NCBI GenBank assembly: GCA_905183005.1
Contig: CAJJDO010000114.1
Coordinates: 150,560 to 214,559, forward strand
Origin: Paramecium pentaurelia
Taxonomy: Eukaryota; Ciliophora; Oligohymenophorea; Peniculida; Parameciidae
DNA: 64,000 nucleotides
Reading direction: 5' to 3'
Every line of letters starts with the position of its first letter. Position 1 is the stretch's first letter. Position numbers and translations under genes: made by a program. Shown piece after piece: positions 12,270 to 24,647 of the stretch. The notes under the pieces are model-generated. The model was not told the origin of the DNA, made no database searches, and was given only the letters and a program-made list of their open reading frames with translations.

Positions 12270-14828
12270 ATGGGGAATCAATGTTGTGGAAATCAACCAA
12301 TCAATAGAGATGCCAATGAATAAGCATTTTCTTAAGCAATTCCAGTGAGATTATAATAAAAATTGAAACCTGAATCATAACGATTTCATTAAGTATTAAT
12401 ATCAAGTGGTGAAAATGATAAGAAAGGTATAACAGAGATTGATCTATAGATATCTTTTCTAATGAGAGACAATAAGACTTCATTTTGAACCTTAAACCTT
12501 ATAGTCATTTAGCTACTAATGATTCTGTTGTAGTATCAATACGAGTAGTATGTCATGACTATTCTTATAAAGATGAGTTAGATTGGTATATTGATGAAGT
12601 ATAATAATTGTATTAATTATATAGTCTGTTATTATAGATCCTAATTGTTTTGAAACATCATTAATGAGAGTAATTGACAAAAAAACAGGTAATAAATACA
12701 CGTTAAGAGTGATCAATTTTAATGATTATGAAGATTATGAATTCAAATAAGCTTTATATTAAATCTATATCATGCAATTGATTGGAAATAAATATAAGAA
12801 TTTAATATCTTTACATGATTGTTACATTTTAGAAAATGAAGATAAAGAATACTCTAAAGGATCCATTATTTTATTAATGGAATATTGTGATTCAACATTA
12901 CATGAAATAATATCTTTTCGTAAATTTCATAATTGGTAATGGACATCTGATGAAATAAGACATGTATTTGGTGAATTAGCTTAAGCATTAGGATAATTAG
13001 AATAATTAAATATTACACATAGAGATCTACGTCCACATAATATTTGGTATTGTTCTTTAAGTAAAACATATAAAATTGGAGGTTTTGAAGAAGCTAAATT
13101 TATTAAAAAAGCATAAACTTTACATAACCAATTATCACTCAACAATTTGGGAATCAATATCTAATAAGAAAATGAAGAATTATTGAATACAATTAGAGGT
13201 GTACCAGATTATTTACCTCCTGAAGTCTAAAAATATGTAGATGCAAGTGGAGCATAAACTGTTGGAAGATATAATCCATTTTTATCTGATGTTTATTAAT
13301 TAGGTTTAAATATTTTGATGATGGATTAATTAGAAGTTAATTTTGAAAGTACTGAATTAAGAAATGTTGTAAGAAAACTTAATAATCAAAGAGCTGGTAG
13401 TAGAGGTACTAGTAATGATTATCATGATGTCTTAAAACTTATGTTGGTAGGTGATGAATCTAGTCGTTTAACACCTGCAGAATTATCTTTGTTTACTAAA
13501 TCATATCTATCAGAAATACCTATTAATGAAGATAATCTTGTTGAAAGTATGAAATACAAGAAGAAATATGCAGGCATTGAATCTACTAAAGTTTATTAAT
13601 TGATTGCTGTTGCTTATTATGATCTATTTGAATGGGAAAAATGGCTTGAAAAAATGGAAGAAATATTAGTCACTTATGAGAATGATAAAGATGATTTCCA
13701 TGCTGCAGAAGTTCTATTTGATATTGCAAATGGATTTATTGATATTAATAATTTGACTAGTGCTTAAGATTATTTTATGAAGGCTAGTATCCTATATAAT
13801 GAAATTGGTCATTAATTAAGAGAACAAAACAAATTAAATGAAGCATTAGATAATTATGAAAGAGCTTTGGATTGTATTAGAAAAGCGTAATTTATTTATT
13901 TTTATATTTATTTTAGTCATAATGGAGATGACAGCTATGAAGGAGCTCTTTTATTAGAAAATCTATCTAATGGATATAGATTATAAGGAAATTTAGCTAG
14001 GGCTCGTTCATTTCTGGAGGAAGCATGTAGAATTACTGAACAAGAAAAAGGATCTGATAGTTTAGAATTTGCAAAAATGAGTATAAACTTAGGAAAAGTT
14101 CATTCCTTATTAGGTGATTATAAACATGCCCTTAAAAGAGTGAAAAAAGGACTCAGAATTACTGAAGGTATCATTCTACATTTATTTTAGGTCATGCCTC
14201 AGGAAATTAAAATTTATAATAGAGCATGTTGAGTTACAATAATTAAAATTAATAATTATAAAACTAGGCTTTATTATTAAAAGCTTAAGGTTTAACAATG
14301 TTAGGAGAAATCTAAAGATTGAAAGGATCTTTAGGAAAAGCTAAGAAAAATATTGAAGAAGCATTATCAATAAGAGAGAAGCTTTAAGGTTCTGGAAATT
14401 TAGAAGTAGCTTCTACAATTGAAGTTTTAGGAAATGTATATTTTGAAATGGAAGATTACCATTAAGCAAAATCATCATATGAAAAAGCATTGGTTATTAA
14501 GAAAAGTAAGTTAGGAGAGAATCATGTTGAAGTTGCCTTAACATTAAATAATATAGGAAATTCTTGTAAACATTTAGAAGAATATGATAAAAGTTAAAAA
14601 TTCTTTGCAGATGCATTAGTTATTTTAAAATAATCTTAATCAGGTGACGATCACCCTCTTGTTGCCACTACATATGGGAATCTTGGTATCTTATTAAAAT
14701 AAATTGGAAACATTTAATCAGCATAATAGTGCTTGACTAAATGTATTCAAATCTTAGATAAAACACTTCCTAAAAATCATCCTGACTCTTTATTTTACAG
14801 AGAATAATTGCAAGAAATATAATAATGA
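12270..14828 (+). CDS. Membrane-anchored pseudokinase with C-terminal TPR repeats
   Basis: The product is 818 residues after removal of four introns (23, 26, 30 and 23 nt; the remainder is an exact multiple of three). It starts MGNQCCGNQ, a plausible N-myristoylation plus palmitoylation signal. Residues about 100-400 form a protein-kinase fold: LLMEYCDSTLHEII hinge, HRDLRPHNIW catalytic loop and GVPDYLPPEV in place of the APE region. Two catalytic elements are altered: the VAIK region reads YTLRVINF (Arg for Lys) and DFG reads IGGFEEA (no Asp). From about residue 440 onward are TPR-type helices (AREFLEEA-like, GNLEVASTIEVLGNVYF, VALTLNNIGNSC, LVATTYGNLGILL), resembling kinesin-light-chain-type TPRs. 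A scaffold rather than an active kinase is inferred. Its stop is 18 bp from the stop of the convergent channel gene. Confidence 0.85.
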
Positions 14829-14846
14829 TTATTATAATTTATTTAA

Positions 14847-17800
14847 TCATAGTGGTTATATTTATGCTTTCTTTACATTTAGTTTTTTTCTTAAATTTTT
14901 ACTTTATTTATGTAATGTCAACAATTTAGAGAATTTATTTTTCTTTTTTTATTAATCTGTTTCCTCTTATTTAATCTCTCTTACATTAAAATTATCTGAT
15001 TTAAATTTATATTTATGAATAAATGAATAAGGATACATCAAATATCTGACAAATTACTTAAAAACTTGTGGAATATTTTATTGTTCTTTCAATTTGACCT
15101 TATAAAATTCATTATAAATAGTCAATATTTAATCTACATTATTATGAATATTATAAAACTTATATTATTTAACACTCTCTATCTAATCAAATTTTTCTGG
15201 TTTCTAAGCATTAAGTTTTATTAACATCTCCAATCTCATCTTCAAAAACTCCATTTCCTATATATCCTATTCCCTCCATTCAATATTATGATCTTCTATA
15301 TACTTTAATCTCTTCTTTATTCCATTTAACAATTACTTTTATTCAGAATCTTTATAGTTTTCAATATTTAAAGATGCCAAAATACTTTTTGTCTAAGCTT
15401 TAGAGCTTTTCCTATTTGTAAGCTTGTTTATACTTTTTATAACTTCTACTGCTCTTTTAAATTTATTGATTCCTTTAAAATGCTATAACGGTACTAGATC
15501 TTCATCAACTAACAAAGATATTGATTTTTTAGTGATTTTATTTATTAAACTTTTTCTTTAATTTAAAAAGTTCATAGCCACACAAACACCTTCTTCAGGT
15601 TCCTCTTTAATTGAGTCCTATATATAATAATTAGAAGGTCTAGGAATATTTATTTATTGTATTTTTTATTTTTCAACTTCATCATCAAGTTCCTCATAAA
15701 ATAGACATTACTTATAATTATCAGCTTAAAATAAATCACTAGTTTCTTAAATTAAATCAAAATCATTATAAGCTGAAAAATATCCATGCTATCTTTTTGG
15801 ATTTCTCCTAAATTTAAACTTAAAAGTTTCATTTCTTTTTTAATCCCTTGAAAATTAATGTTTTTTAACTAAATATTCTTTATCAGGTATAAAATGAACT
15901 AATGGACAATCAATAACTTTATGAGAAACACTTTTACAAGAAAAACATCCTAATTTAAGAAACTCAGAATCTGAGTTATAAATCAAATCATCATGCATTT
16001 CCCTAAAAGCTTCATAGTCTTCTGGAAATTCTGGAATAATTTTAAGAAAATCATCTCTAGACAACAACAATAATTTTGAAAATCCTATACTTTTAAATCT
16101 TTCTCTTGCTTTGATTCCAGTAATAAATGACATCAAACCAAGACTGCTACCTTTAGAAACAGTATTAACTATTGATATCGAATTATATGAAACATGATTT
16201 TATGACATTTCATTTTCTATAAATATTTGAATTTCTCCTTCTTCTACAAAACATATAAACTAATTCATTTTTTAACTTGGAAACAGATGATCAAAATCAA
16301 TTATATTTTCTGGCTAAACTACAATTGATTTTATTTTTTTGACCAACTTTTTTTTTAATTATTCACTAAAATGATTCTTAAATAATGGACAATTATTCAA
16401 TATCATTGAATTAGCTTCAAATTGTAAACTTTCTCTTAAATTTTCTGATAATTAATTTATAATATTTTTTTCTTCTTCTGTTTCTTCTTATTGATTACAT
16501 TACCAATAATAATTAAGATATTCTCTAATTTTAAATTACAATTCATAACTTATCTTTTTGTTCTACATATAAGTATTTATTGTTTAAACCTTCTTCCTTT
16601 TCTCTTTAGAATAGAATGAAATTTTATCAATAATTGCACTTACAGTACTGACACTGTAAGATAATTGAATACTACAAATCATCATAAACATAATACAAAG
16701 TACAGTTTCGAAAGTACTTTGTGGAGTAATGTCACCATATCCAACAGTAAACATAGTAACTGTTGAAAAATAGAATGAATATAAATATTAGATATTCCAA
16801 TCAGCTTCTTCTAAGTTTTTCAAATTCAGCCAAGTTTTGTAATCATTTTTATAAGAATAAATACCAACCCAAAACCAAAGGCAAGAAAATATATGTAAGA
16901 CAAAGAATAATAAAAATATTAATTTACCTAATTCTAATAATGAACTCACTTATTTTGATAAATTCAAAGCTTCTTCCACTTGTTCTGATAATTTAGATAT
17001 ATTTTTATATTAGATTAGAAATAATAACAACAATAGATGATACCAATTTTCAGTTATTCTTACTTACTGTGATTAAACAACTGAAATAATTAAAAAAGTT
17101 ATCAGAATTAATACTGATAATATATCCAATCCATATGTTTTTGTAAATACATATTAAGCAATTTTTTTCCGATCTGTTACTATTGATCCAAATTCATAAT
17201 AGGCATTATTAAAACTTAATACAAAATCTATTATTAATAAAGTCAGCATTAATGATGTAGGTATAATTAAGATATCAAACATAAATGATTGCATTTCCCA
17301 TGCTAAATCCATTGGAATTACATAAATAAAATAAAATCTTGCCAAAGTAACAATTGCATCCCAAAGCATTTTCAATTTTGATTCTGGGTATATTAATGGA
17401 ATTTTGTTGAGAAAAGAGTTCCATTTTTATAATAACAAAGATTGAAGTTTCTTAAACTTAATAATGAATTGGTTTTCTATTTATTAAACTTATTTGACTA
17501 TGATTGGTCGCATTTTAATTGTATTTTCTCTAAATAAATTTAAATTAAAAGTAGCACCTAGATCGTTAATCACTTCGAAATGATATTTATCAAACATTGA
17601 ATTTAGTTTCTTTTTGAATGATATTTTATGTACAAATTTTTGAATCAGAAAATATTGAAAAAAGTCTCTATATATTCTTTCTTATGTTGAACTTACACTT
17701 GGTCTTTATTGCATCTATATAATTTATTTTCGATCTGAAGAATCGTTTGATGGTTTAGTTAAATTAATATTGTTTGGAGAAAGGGGAGTTGAATTATTAT

Positions 17801-17963
17801 GTTGTTAGTAGTCTTAATCAACAGAATTCTCACTTACATTATTGCCCTTACTCTAGAACTTACTAACTGAAAAACAAACATCAGATAGTGAATAATTGAT
17901 AAAATCTTAGTATTCATCCATAGGTTATTCAGTTATCATGAGCTATGGAATTTGAGAGGACAT
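14847..17963 (-). CDS. Cyclic-nucleotide-gated-type K+ channel with zinc-knuckle-like motif (channel A)
   Basis: Six-transmembrane channel subunit of the EAG/CNG/HCN superfamily, about 1,000 residues. From the N-terminus: a Ser/Gln-rich tail; S1 near LARFYFIYVIPMDLAW; the S4 position (LLLLFLIQYKNISKLSEQ), which lacks the regular Arg/Lys ladder; S5 (LHIFSCLWFWVG); pore STVTMFTVGYGDITPQ with an intact K+ filter; S6; and a C-linker. The cyclic-nucleotide-binding domain follows (near 15990-16330; KGSSLGLMSFITG, FSKLLLLSRDDFL). Immediately after it comes CFSCKSVSHKVIDC and PLVHFIPDKEY. The far C-terminus carries RYLMYPYSFIHKY, shared with channels C and D. Start ATG at 17961-17963 (MSSQIPQ); stop TGA at 14847-14849. 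The phosphate-binding cassette lacks the standard RTA residues, so cyclic-nucleotide gating is not assured. Confidence 0.9.
15009..15044 (-). other. C-terminal YLxYPxxFIxxY motif, channel A
   Basis: Encodes YLMYPYSFIHKY. The same spacing occurs near the C-termini of channels C (56662-56697) and D (59464-59499). Confidence 0.8.
15906..15947 (-). other. CX2CX4HX4C motif after the CNB domain, channel A
   Basis: Encodes CFSCKSVSHKVIDC, the spacing of a retroviral-type zinc knuckle, followed by a short proline/histidine segment (PLVHFIP). Zinc binding is inferred from ligand spacing. Confidence 0.75.
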
Positions 17964-18077
17964 ATCAAATTTTATATATTAACTATAAAAATATATAATT
18001 CATTCTTATTAAATATTAATCAAAAACTTTATATAATATTAATTCATAATTAACTCACAAATTTTATAGTTTTCTTT

Positions 18078-19094
18078 TCATTTTAAATTAATAAATATTT
18101 CTGTAATATTTGATTATTTCTTTCTATTTTCAATTATCAAAGCACTATCTAGAATAAAGTATCTTTTGCCTAATTCTATAAAAGTCTTAAATCTTTAATA
18201 TTTAAATGTTAAAATATCAAAAAATGCTATCAATTAATTTTGACTGCTTTCATCTACTTCTTAATCTTACTCTTCGTCTTCATCTTCTTCACATTCAACA
18301 ATTAATTTAGAATTAAAAATGTTCTTAATTTAAAAAGAATCAAGTGCTTAATACAATGATCTAATTAAGCATTACCCAACTATACTCCATATTTATATAT
18401 AATGTTCATATACATCTTGATAATCTACTATTAAAATTTATTTTTCTTCAATTACACTACAGTTAGCATGATTTGAGATATACTTACCTGCCCATTTCTT
18501 TAAAATTTTATAGTTTTTAGTATTCCAAAAAATAAATTATGTTTATTCTTGTTCTTAATAACTGATTGTAATTAATTCCTTATCATTATTTTTAAAGCAA
18601 CAACAAATAAAATCTAAATTAGTTTCTATTTTTTTATCAACTTTCTTAGTGTCTTAGTTCCATAACAAACATTATTCTGAAGTAATAGTACAACAATATT
18701 TTGGATTTATTGATATTTTAATTTATTTTAATGCACCTCCTAGTCTACAATCTGTTATCTTTGCCCTTCTTGATTCAAGGGATATAATTTAAAGTTTAAC
18801 ATCATTGTATAAACCAAAAAAAATATATTTATTATCTTTTGAAAAAATACATATTCCATCCTCAGACCATAATTTAGGTACTTGTATATTGTATTTAATT
18901 TTTTATGTTGAGAGATCCCAAACATTAAGCAAACCTGCTCCATTATGATGATGGAAGATTGCTAATAATGTATTATCATTTGAAAGTGCTAAAAAATTTA
19001 TTGTAGTATTAGCATCAACATAAAGCCTTTTGTATGAGTTTGATTACTAAATTAAATAAGAAAATTGGTTTTCAAATATTGGGCTTTACTTCAT
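18078..19094 (-). CDS. WD-repeat-like protein
   Basis: An open frame of 338 residues with no intron needed. Beta-propeller-like strands are visible: NFLALSNDNTLLAIF followed by GAGLLNVWDLS (a WD dipeptide blade end), DGICIFSKDNKYIFFG, SEQCLLWNQD, ELITISYQ followed by FIFWNTK, and YIQIWSIVGQC. An acidic stretch (ECEEDEDEEQDQE) lies near the C-terminus, then a final blade-like segment. The start ATG at 19092-19094 (MKQSPIFEN) is the only in-frame Met after an upstream TGA; a more 5' exon cannot be excluded because a complete propeller would normally be longer. It lies 160 bp downstream of the 7TM-PIPK stop, on the same strand. WD proteins are protein-interaction scaffolds; the specific partner is unknown. 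Confidence 0.65.
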
Positions 19095-19254
19095 CTTTAA
19101 ATTGATTTTTTATTGCTAAAATATTTATTTGTACTTATCTAACTTAACTTAGATTCAAAATATTATATCTTAAAAACTAAAATAGATTTAATAATGTTAA
19201 CATAAATATAATAATTATTATGAAATTTAAATGAGAAAATAATTTATAGAACTA

Positions 19255-21622
19255 TCATAATATTCTCTTCATAAAAGTCAAGAATCTCTTCCTATATTCA
19301 TAAGGGTTTTATGAGGATGTGTCTAAATTTGAATCTAATTTTAAAAACTTTTTAGCGTATTTTTCAGTAATTTTTTACAAATTATATTTTTAAAGATAGT
19401 CAATAATACCTATATGATAATATTATCCTTTTTAGATTGTACTAGGATAACAATGTTATAATCTTGTTAATTTTTATCCAATAATCTTATATATAAGTTC
19501 TTCATCTTATATTTCATGATAAAGTTAAGATTCATAAAAACTAAACCAATCAACAATCATAAGACATAAAGAATAATCCATAAAACCTAATGACTTTAAA
19601 AATAATGTATCAATTTCTAATTATTCATAAATTGAGGTACAAAATTCAGGACTTATATGTATTTATTTTTCTAATTTTAAGAAATCTAAATCTTTCAATA
19701 CTTTATCATTTGTTATGATTGTTTCCAATTATTAAGAATTTAATTCACCAGATGGTTTAACTGTTTTAATGACTTCTCTGTCATAACTGGATCCTTTTAA
19801 ATCAAAAATGCGTTTGATGGCCAATTTGTTAATTTTACCAATATTTTTCATTAGAATCATAGAAATTCTTCCAATTTCAAATCCTTCAAATGTATATATT
19901 CCTAAAATTTTAGCAATTAATGTATTAGGATTATTAGTGCAATGCCAAAAATACTATTCAATCATCTCTAATAATATTTGCAATTCAGACATGCTAATTG
20001 TTTTCAAGAGTATTTTATTATTATGATTAAAGAAAAAGAATTCCCCAGATTTTCCACCAGTAGTTTAAGCACATTCTTTTATTTATTCTTGATTAGTTTC
20101 AAGATCAAAACAATTTAATAGATCCAAATTTTCTTAATCTTCCTTACTAATATATAATATAAACATTATTACGTAAGAATGTCAAATATGACAGGAGCAT
20201 ATGAAATCATTTTAAATTTTTTATTCTAAATTTTGAATTAATCTTTAAAATGTTCTTTCAAAAACATGTCATTTACAGTAAAGACAACTTAATCATCATA
20301 GTCTTAATTTGCTTGATGTCTTAGAATCTTTTTAAAGCATTTATTTTAGTTTATAGCCTTAATTTTATCATGTTCTTGAATTAATATTAAGGCTAGAATT
20401 CTCTTAATAATTTCACTTCTTAATTGATTTGTAAGTTAATGAATAAATGGATCTTCTTATTTATTTTACATTGTAAGTTATCTACTTCTTCCATTTGAAA
20501 TAGCAGTATTAGATCTTATAAAATCAGATTATGTAAAAGGTTTTCTAAAAGATGTAAACTCTTATGAAACATGAAACGAATTTTGTTCAATTAAGGATTA
20601 ACTAAGTCCATCAAGACTAATTTTCTTTTATTATCTATAAATAATAGAATATCTAAATAATTACATGCTTGTTTCTTCAAATGATTGCTGAATCATTGAA
20701 ATATCTCTTGATTCTAAGTGAAATCGATCAGGATAATAATATTTCTTCAAATGCTTGAATATAAATGGATCAAATATTCTTATTAATGGAATAACAATAG
20801 GATATACAACAGCAGAAATCTAAGCAAAAAAACCAAGTATAACCAACCAAGCTTTATCATTATCGTTCAGAGGACAAGTCTCCAATTACTTTATTTAATT
20901 TAACAGATAAGCAACCATAGCAAAGGTAATGAAACTAGTCATTATTACAGATTAAGCAATAAATAATCTGGTTATATAATACATAAAATTTTAACCCTCC
21001 TTTTAAAGTTTACTCTATTGGATAATGCTAAAGTAATACATTTGAATGGATAGTACATTCTTATTTGATATATTGTCTAGTAGTGATTGCCATGGCGAAA
21101 AAGCTCAACAATAAAATAATAAAAGTAAATGGTGCAGTTGATGAGAGAGTGACTCCACAAACACTTTCTTAAAAAGATACTAGAGAGATAACTGCATAAA
21201 GCATTGAAATTACCCAAGTTACTAAATGTCCTTACCATTTATTGATTTTTTTCGCTTGAAGTGTAAAGATGAGTCTTACAATCATATGCATATACAATTA
21301 AATTGTATATGAATAAATAAGTATGACAGAAAAAGTGAAAGCCACAATATTAATATAACATAATGCACTAGTATCATATTTATTATCACTTATAAAAACT
21401 ACTATAGAATCTGTCATACTAATAAATTTTGATTTTTACATACTAGTGCAACATCATAATCATTTCTCCTAAACACATTCCAAAATATATATCACCTGGA
21501 CTCTTATGTAGTTTTTTTATCCTAAAGAAGGCGTATATGTAAAACAATGAAAGTAACACTCCTATTATAGATAAAATCAAAACAATCCACTATGTCACTG
21601 TAGTAAATTATGTTATATTCAT
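19255..21622 (-). CDS. 7TM receptor-phosphatidylinositol phosphate kinase fusion (GPCR-PIPK)
   Basis: The N-terminal half is a seven-helix membrane domain: MNITQFTTVTQW, a first helix, then KKLHKSPGDIYFGMCLGEMI, and later helices such as CGVTLSSTAPFTFIILLLSF and AVVYPIVIPLIRIFDPFIF. The C-terminal half is a PIP kinase: ISYAPVIFDIL, GGKSGEFFFFNHNNKILLKT, FDLKGSSYDREV, LKDLDFL, LGFMDYSLCLMI and HIGIIDYLQKYN, ending NPYEYRKRFLTFMKRIL. These match the type I/II PIPK core and its C-terminal block. The arrangement is that of Dictyostelium RpkA and oomycete GPCR-PIPKs (established family); ligand and lipid specificity are unknown. A 25-nt intron follows the second helix (near 21440-21465). Start ATG at 21620-21622, stop TGA at 19255-19257. 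The catalytic motifs look intact. Confidence 0.85.
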
Positions 21623-21900
21623 ATTTAATTAATAATAATAAAGCAAAAATAAAAAAAATTGAAACTCGTAATTAATCATGACGAAAGCTTTGTCCCAACT
21701 ATATTGATAACCAATACTAATGAATTCATCAATAGAATTTTAATCAGATCAATAAATATAATTGATTAATATATATTAAGAGATGTGTTAGAAATTTAAA
21801 AAACACTTAGTTAATGCAATCTTCAAAATGAATCAAGAATCAATTTTCATATTCTTTTAAGCTTTTTTAATTAGAGTTATAATATATTATATCTAAACAA

Positions 21901-22209
21901 ATGTGGAATCTCATTACTTAGGAAAAGGTTTATTAAAGGTCTCTAAATATAATATATCTGAAACTATATTTTAGGAGAGTATCTGATTTAAATAGGATTG
22001 ATTTTAAAATAGAAGATCTAAGAAATAAGAATGGAGAGTATAGTTAATATTGTTTTGTTCATGTTAGGGGATTTATTAGAGGAGGTAAATGTTATAAAAA
22101 ATAGTCAAATTAAGTTTAGAATGATATCCATAAAATAAATAAATAAATCAATCTAAACTGCAAATTTAGGTATCTCAACAAATATCTAAGTTTTAAATTT
22201 GAATAATGA
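21901..22209 (+). CDS. Possible small protein, unknown
   Basis: An open frame of 102 codons from ATG at 21901 (MWNLITQEKVYQRSL) to TGA at 22207. The amino-acid composition looks protein-like up to about residue 60 (DLNRIDFKIEDLRNKNGEYS, then YCFVHVRGF). A 20-nt GTA...TAG stretch at about 22085-22104 could be an intron; removing it gives a 67-residue product ending at 22124. No family recognised. It sits between the divergent 7TM-PIPK start (278 bp away) and the next plus-strand gene (29 bp away). Confidence 0.4.
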
Positions 22210-22238
22210 TTAAATAAATATATAATAAATAATTAATA

Positions 22239-24616
22239 ATGGAATCTGAATCTGAATCACCAGTTATGAAGAAATACCCAATTGAAAATATTATAAATGA
22301 TGCTTCTGGTTTATTAAAAAAGGTATTATAATTATATATACAAGAATGGGAATCGAAAGGTAATCTTGTTACTTGACAAACATTTTATGAGTTACTCTCA
22401 TAATCAAATGGGCACACTCAATATATAAATAAGCAGAAGACTGATTAGAGCAGCATAAAATTTGTTGAATGAAAATATATAAGGAGAGAATATATAGAAA
22501 GTAGATTTATTACTTGATAGATGTAATTTATATACAGCTGTCATTTATATTAATATTCAAAGAATGCTAAAAAATGAGAGAGGAACTGAACATTTTGAAG
22601 AATTAAATTCTGCTTAGATTGAATAAAAGATAGGTTTGAATAGATTAAGACAAAGAATTCAATAAACAATTTGTATACCTGGTAGTTTAATAAAAGTAAC
22701 CCATCTAAATAGATTGAAAGAGAAAAATAAAAGTATAAATTATATTTATAAATAGTTAAGTTTTATTTGAATGAATGTTTTACATTGTTAATGAAATAAT
22801 TAATTATATATGCAAGATTATTTAAAATTACTAATGAAGTGTAGAATAGTTTGAAAATAATGCATAAAATAGAAAAAATTATATAAATTAAAGAAATGAA
22901 ATATACAAAAAATGTTGAATTAATCAAGATATTCGTTGATCATTACTAAAATTTTGGATAATTATATTTTTAATTGTGCGAGTTTAAAAAATCATTAAAA
23001 TAATACTAAATAGCTTATTCTTATTTGTAATAATTAATTTTCTTAATCTTAAAAAAAAGAAATACTCCAAATGTTATAGATGATTCAGATCTAAAACCTG
23101 TTGCATAATACATTATGAAAATAGTAATGATTTTATATCTTTAATCATTGTGTTATGAATATCTCTCTGAATATTCAAAAATGAAGGAATGTATACATTT
23201 AGCTTAATGGTTTTGTACTGAAATATTGAGATTAGAAGATGAACATCAATTAAGAATTTTAATCTTTAGTAGAGCTTAAGATATATAAAAATATATTGAT
23301 AATATCTTGGCTGAATGTGAAATTAGACACATGATATTTACATTTTTATCAGATGATACTAATCCTGAAATGAAAGTAATTTAATAATAAGTTAAAGATG
23401 ATTATTAAAAAATACTAAATGAAAAATTCTATCTCAAATTTAAAATGGAACAACTTAATAAATAATAGTATTTTAAATTAAATCCTGTTCCTATTAAACC
23501 TCCTTCTCCTTATTTATTATATAATGTACCAAAAGGTAGTAAAACAGAAAGGGAACTTACACAATAATAGATTTCAAAAAATTATTAATCGTTCACTACT
23601 CAAGATGGTTATGATTAACATAAATTAATAACTTCTGAAAGTGAATCAAAATTGATTAAATAAAACTCTATATCATCATTTTCAAGAAGAACAAGACCAA
23701 CAGATTTTACATAATATTGTAAAACTGAATAATCTGATTACCCTAAATTAGATTCAGAATTAGCAGGTGTTATAGTAAATCAATTGAAAAAAGAATAAGC
23801 ATTCTATTCACTTGTTGATATTTAAAGAACTTGTAAGGATGAACTTAATGAAAATCAAAGATAACAATAAGATTGTGAATTAGGTAAAGCTATATTGTTG
23901 TTTAAAAGACAATTTAGTAAAAATGCTATAGCTGAACCTAAAGAAACTGATTCTTTAAAATAGTTGAATAATGAAATTAAGACAGAATTTTAATTAATTT
24001 CAGGGTACTTGGAAGCTTAAGAAAGATTAAAGAAGAAAAGATAATAATAGTAATTATTTGAGTAATCACTCAAACCTAAATCTACAATTAAATCTCCATT
24101 TAGAAAGATGCTTATCAAACATAGTAATACTTTAGGTTTAAAAAAAACAAAAAAGAAATTATAAAATTTAGAATAGGAATCAGCTTTAATGAAATTATAT
24201 TAAAAAATATCTGGTTAAAAAGAAGAACAAAAACAATAATAAATTAATGAAGAATAAATTATTCGATAAATGATTCAAACTAATTTAAATGTATATTATT
24301 TACATATTTTAAAAAGGCTATAAAAGTGATTATGGATGATAATTAAAAAGAATAGGAAACCGCTTAAAAATAATTAAAATCAAGAAGACATATCTCTGAA
24401 TAATTACCATCTAAAACTGAAAAATCTCCTAAAAATTGTTAATTTAGGGAAACCTTTAAAGGTTTAGCTGGTTCAACTCAATATTTAAGTACTAAAGGCT
24501 AAGCTACTAAAAGTGTCGTTTCTTTGGTAGAATTAGCAAATATCAAAAGAAAGATGAATCATCTAGAGTCTAAAAAGGTTGTTAGATACTCAGAATTATT
24601 TCGGAGTTAATTGTGA
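22239..24616 (+). CDS. Large helical protein, function unknown
   Basis: About 765 residues beginning MESESESPVMKKYPIENII. A 22-nt intron follows LLKK (about 22324-22345); others lie near 22733-22755 (gtataaa...aaatag) and about 24291-24317 (gtatatt...aaaaag). One more is needed to keep the whole frame, and I could not place it. The first half is alpha-helical, TPR-like in character without canonical repeats (LAQWFCTEILRLEDEHQLR). The second half is charged, Gln/Lys-rich and probably disordered (PIKPPSPYLLYN, SFSRRTRPTDF). It ends ESKKVVRYSELFRSQL with TGA at 24614-24616. The next gene starts only 31 bp later on the same strand. No catalytic motif seen. Confidence 0.7.
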
Positions 24617-24647
24617 TTATATAATTATAATATAATTATAAATTATA

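Noticed and set aside
19091..19094. ATGA overlap between a longer PIPK frame and the WD-like gene
   Set aside because: The longer reading used the wrong frame; the correct PIPK C-terminus (NPYEYRKRFLTFMKRIL) stops at TGA 19255-19257.
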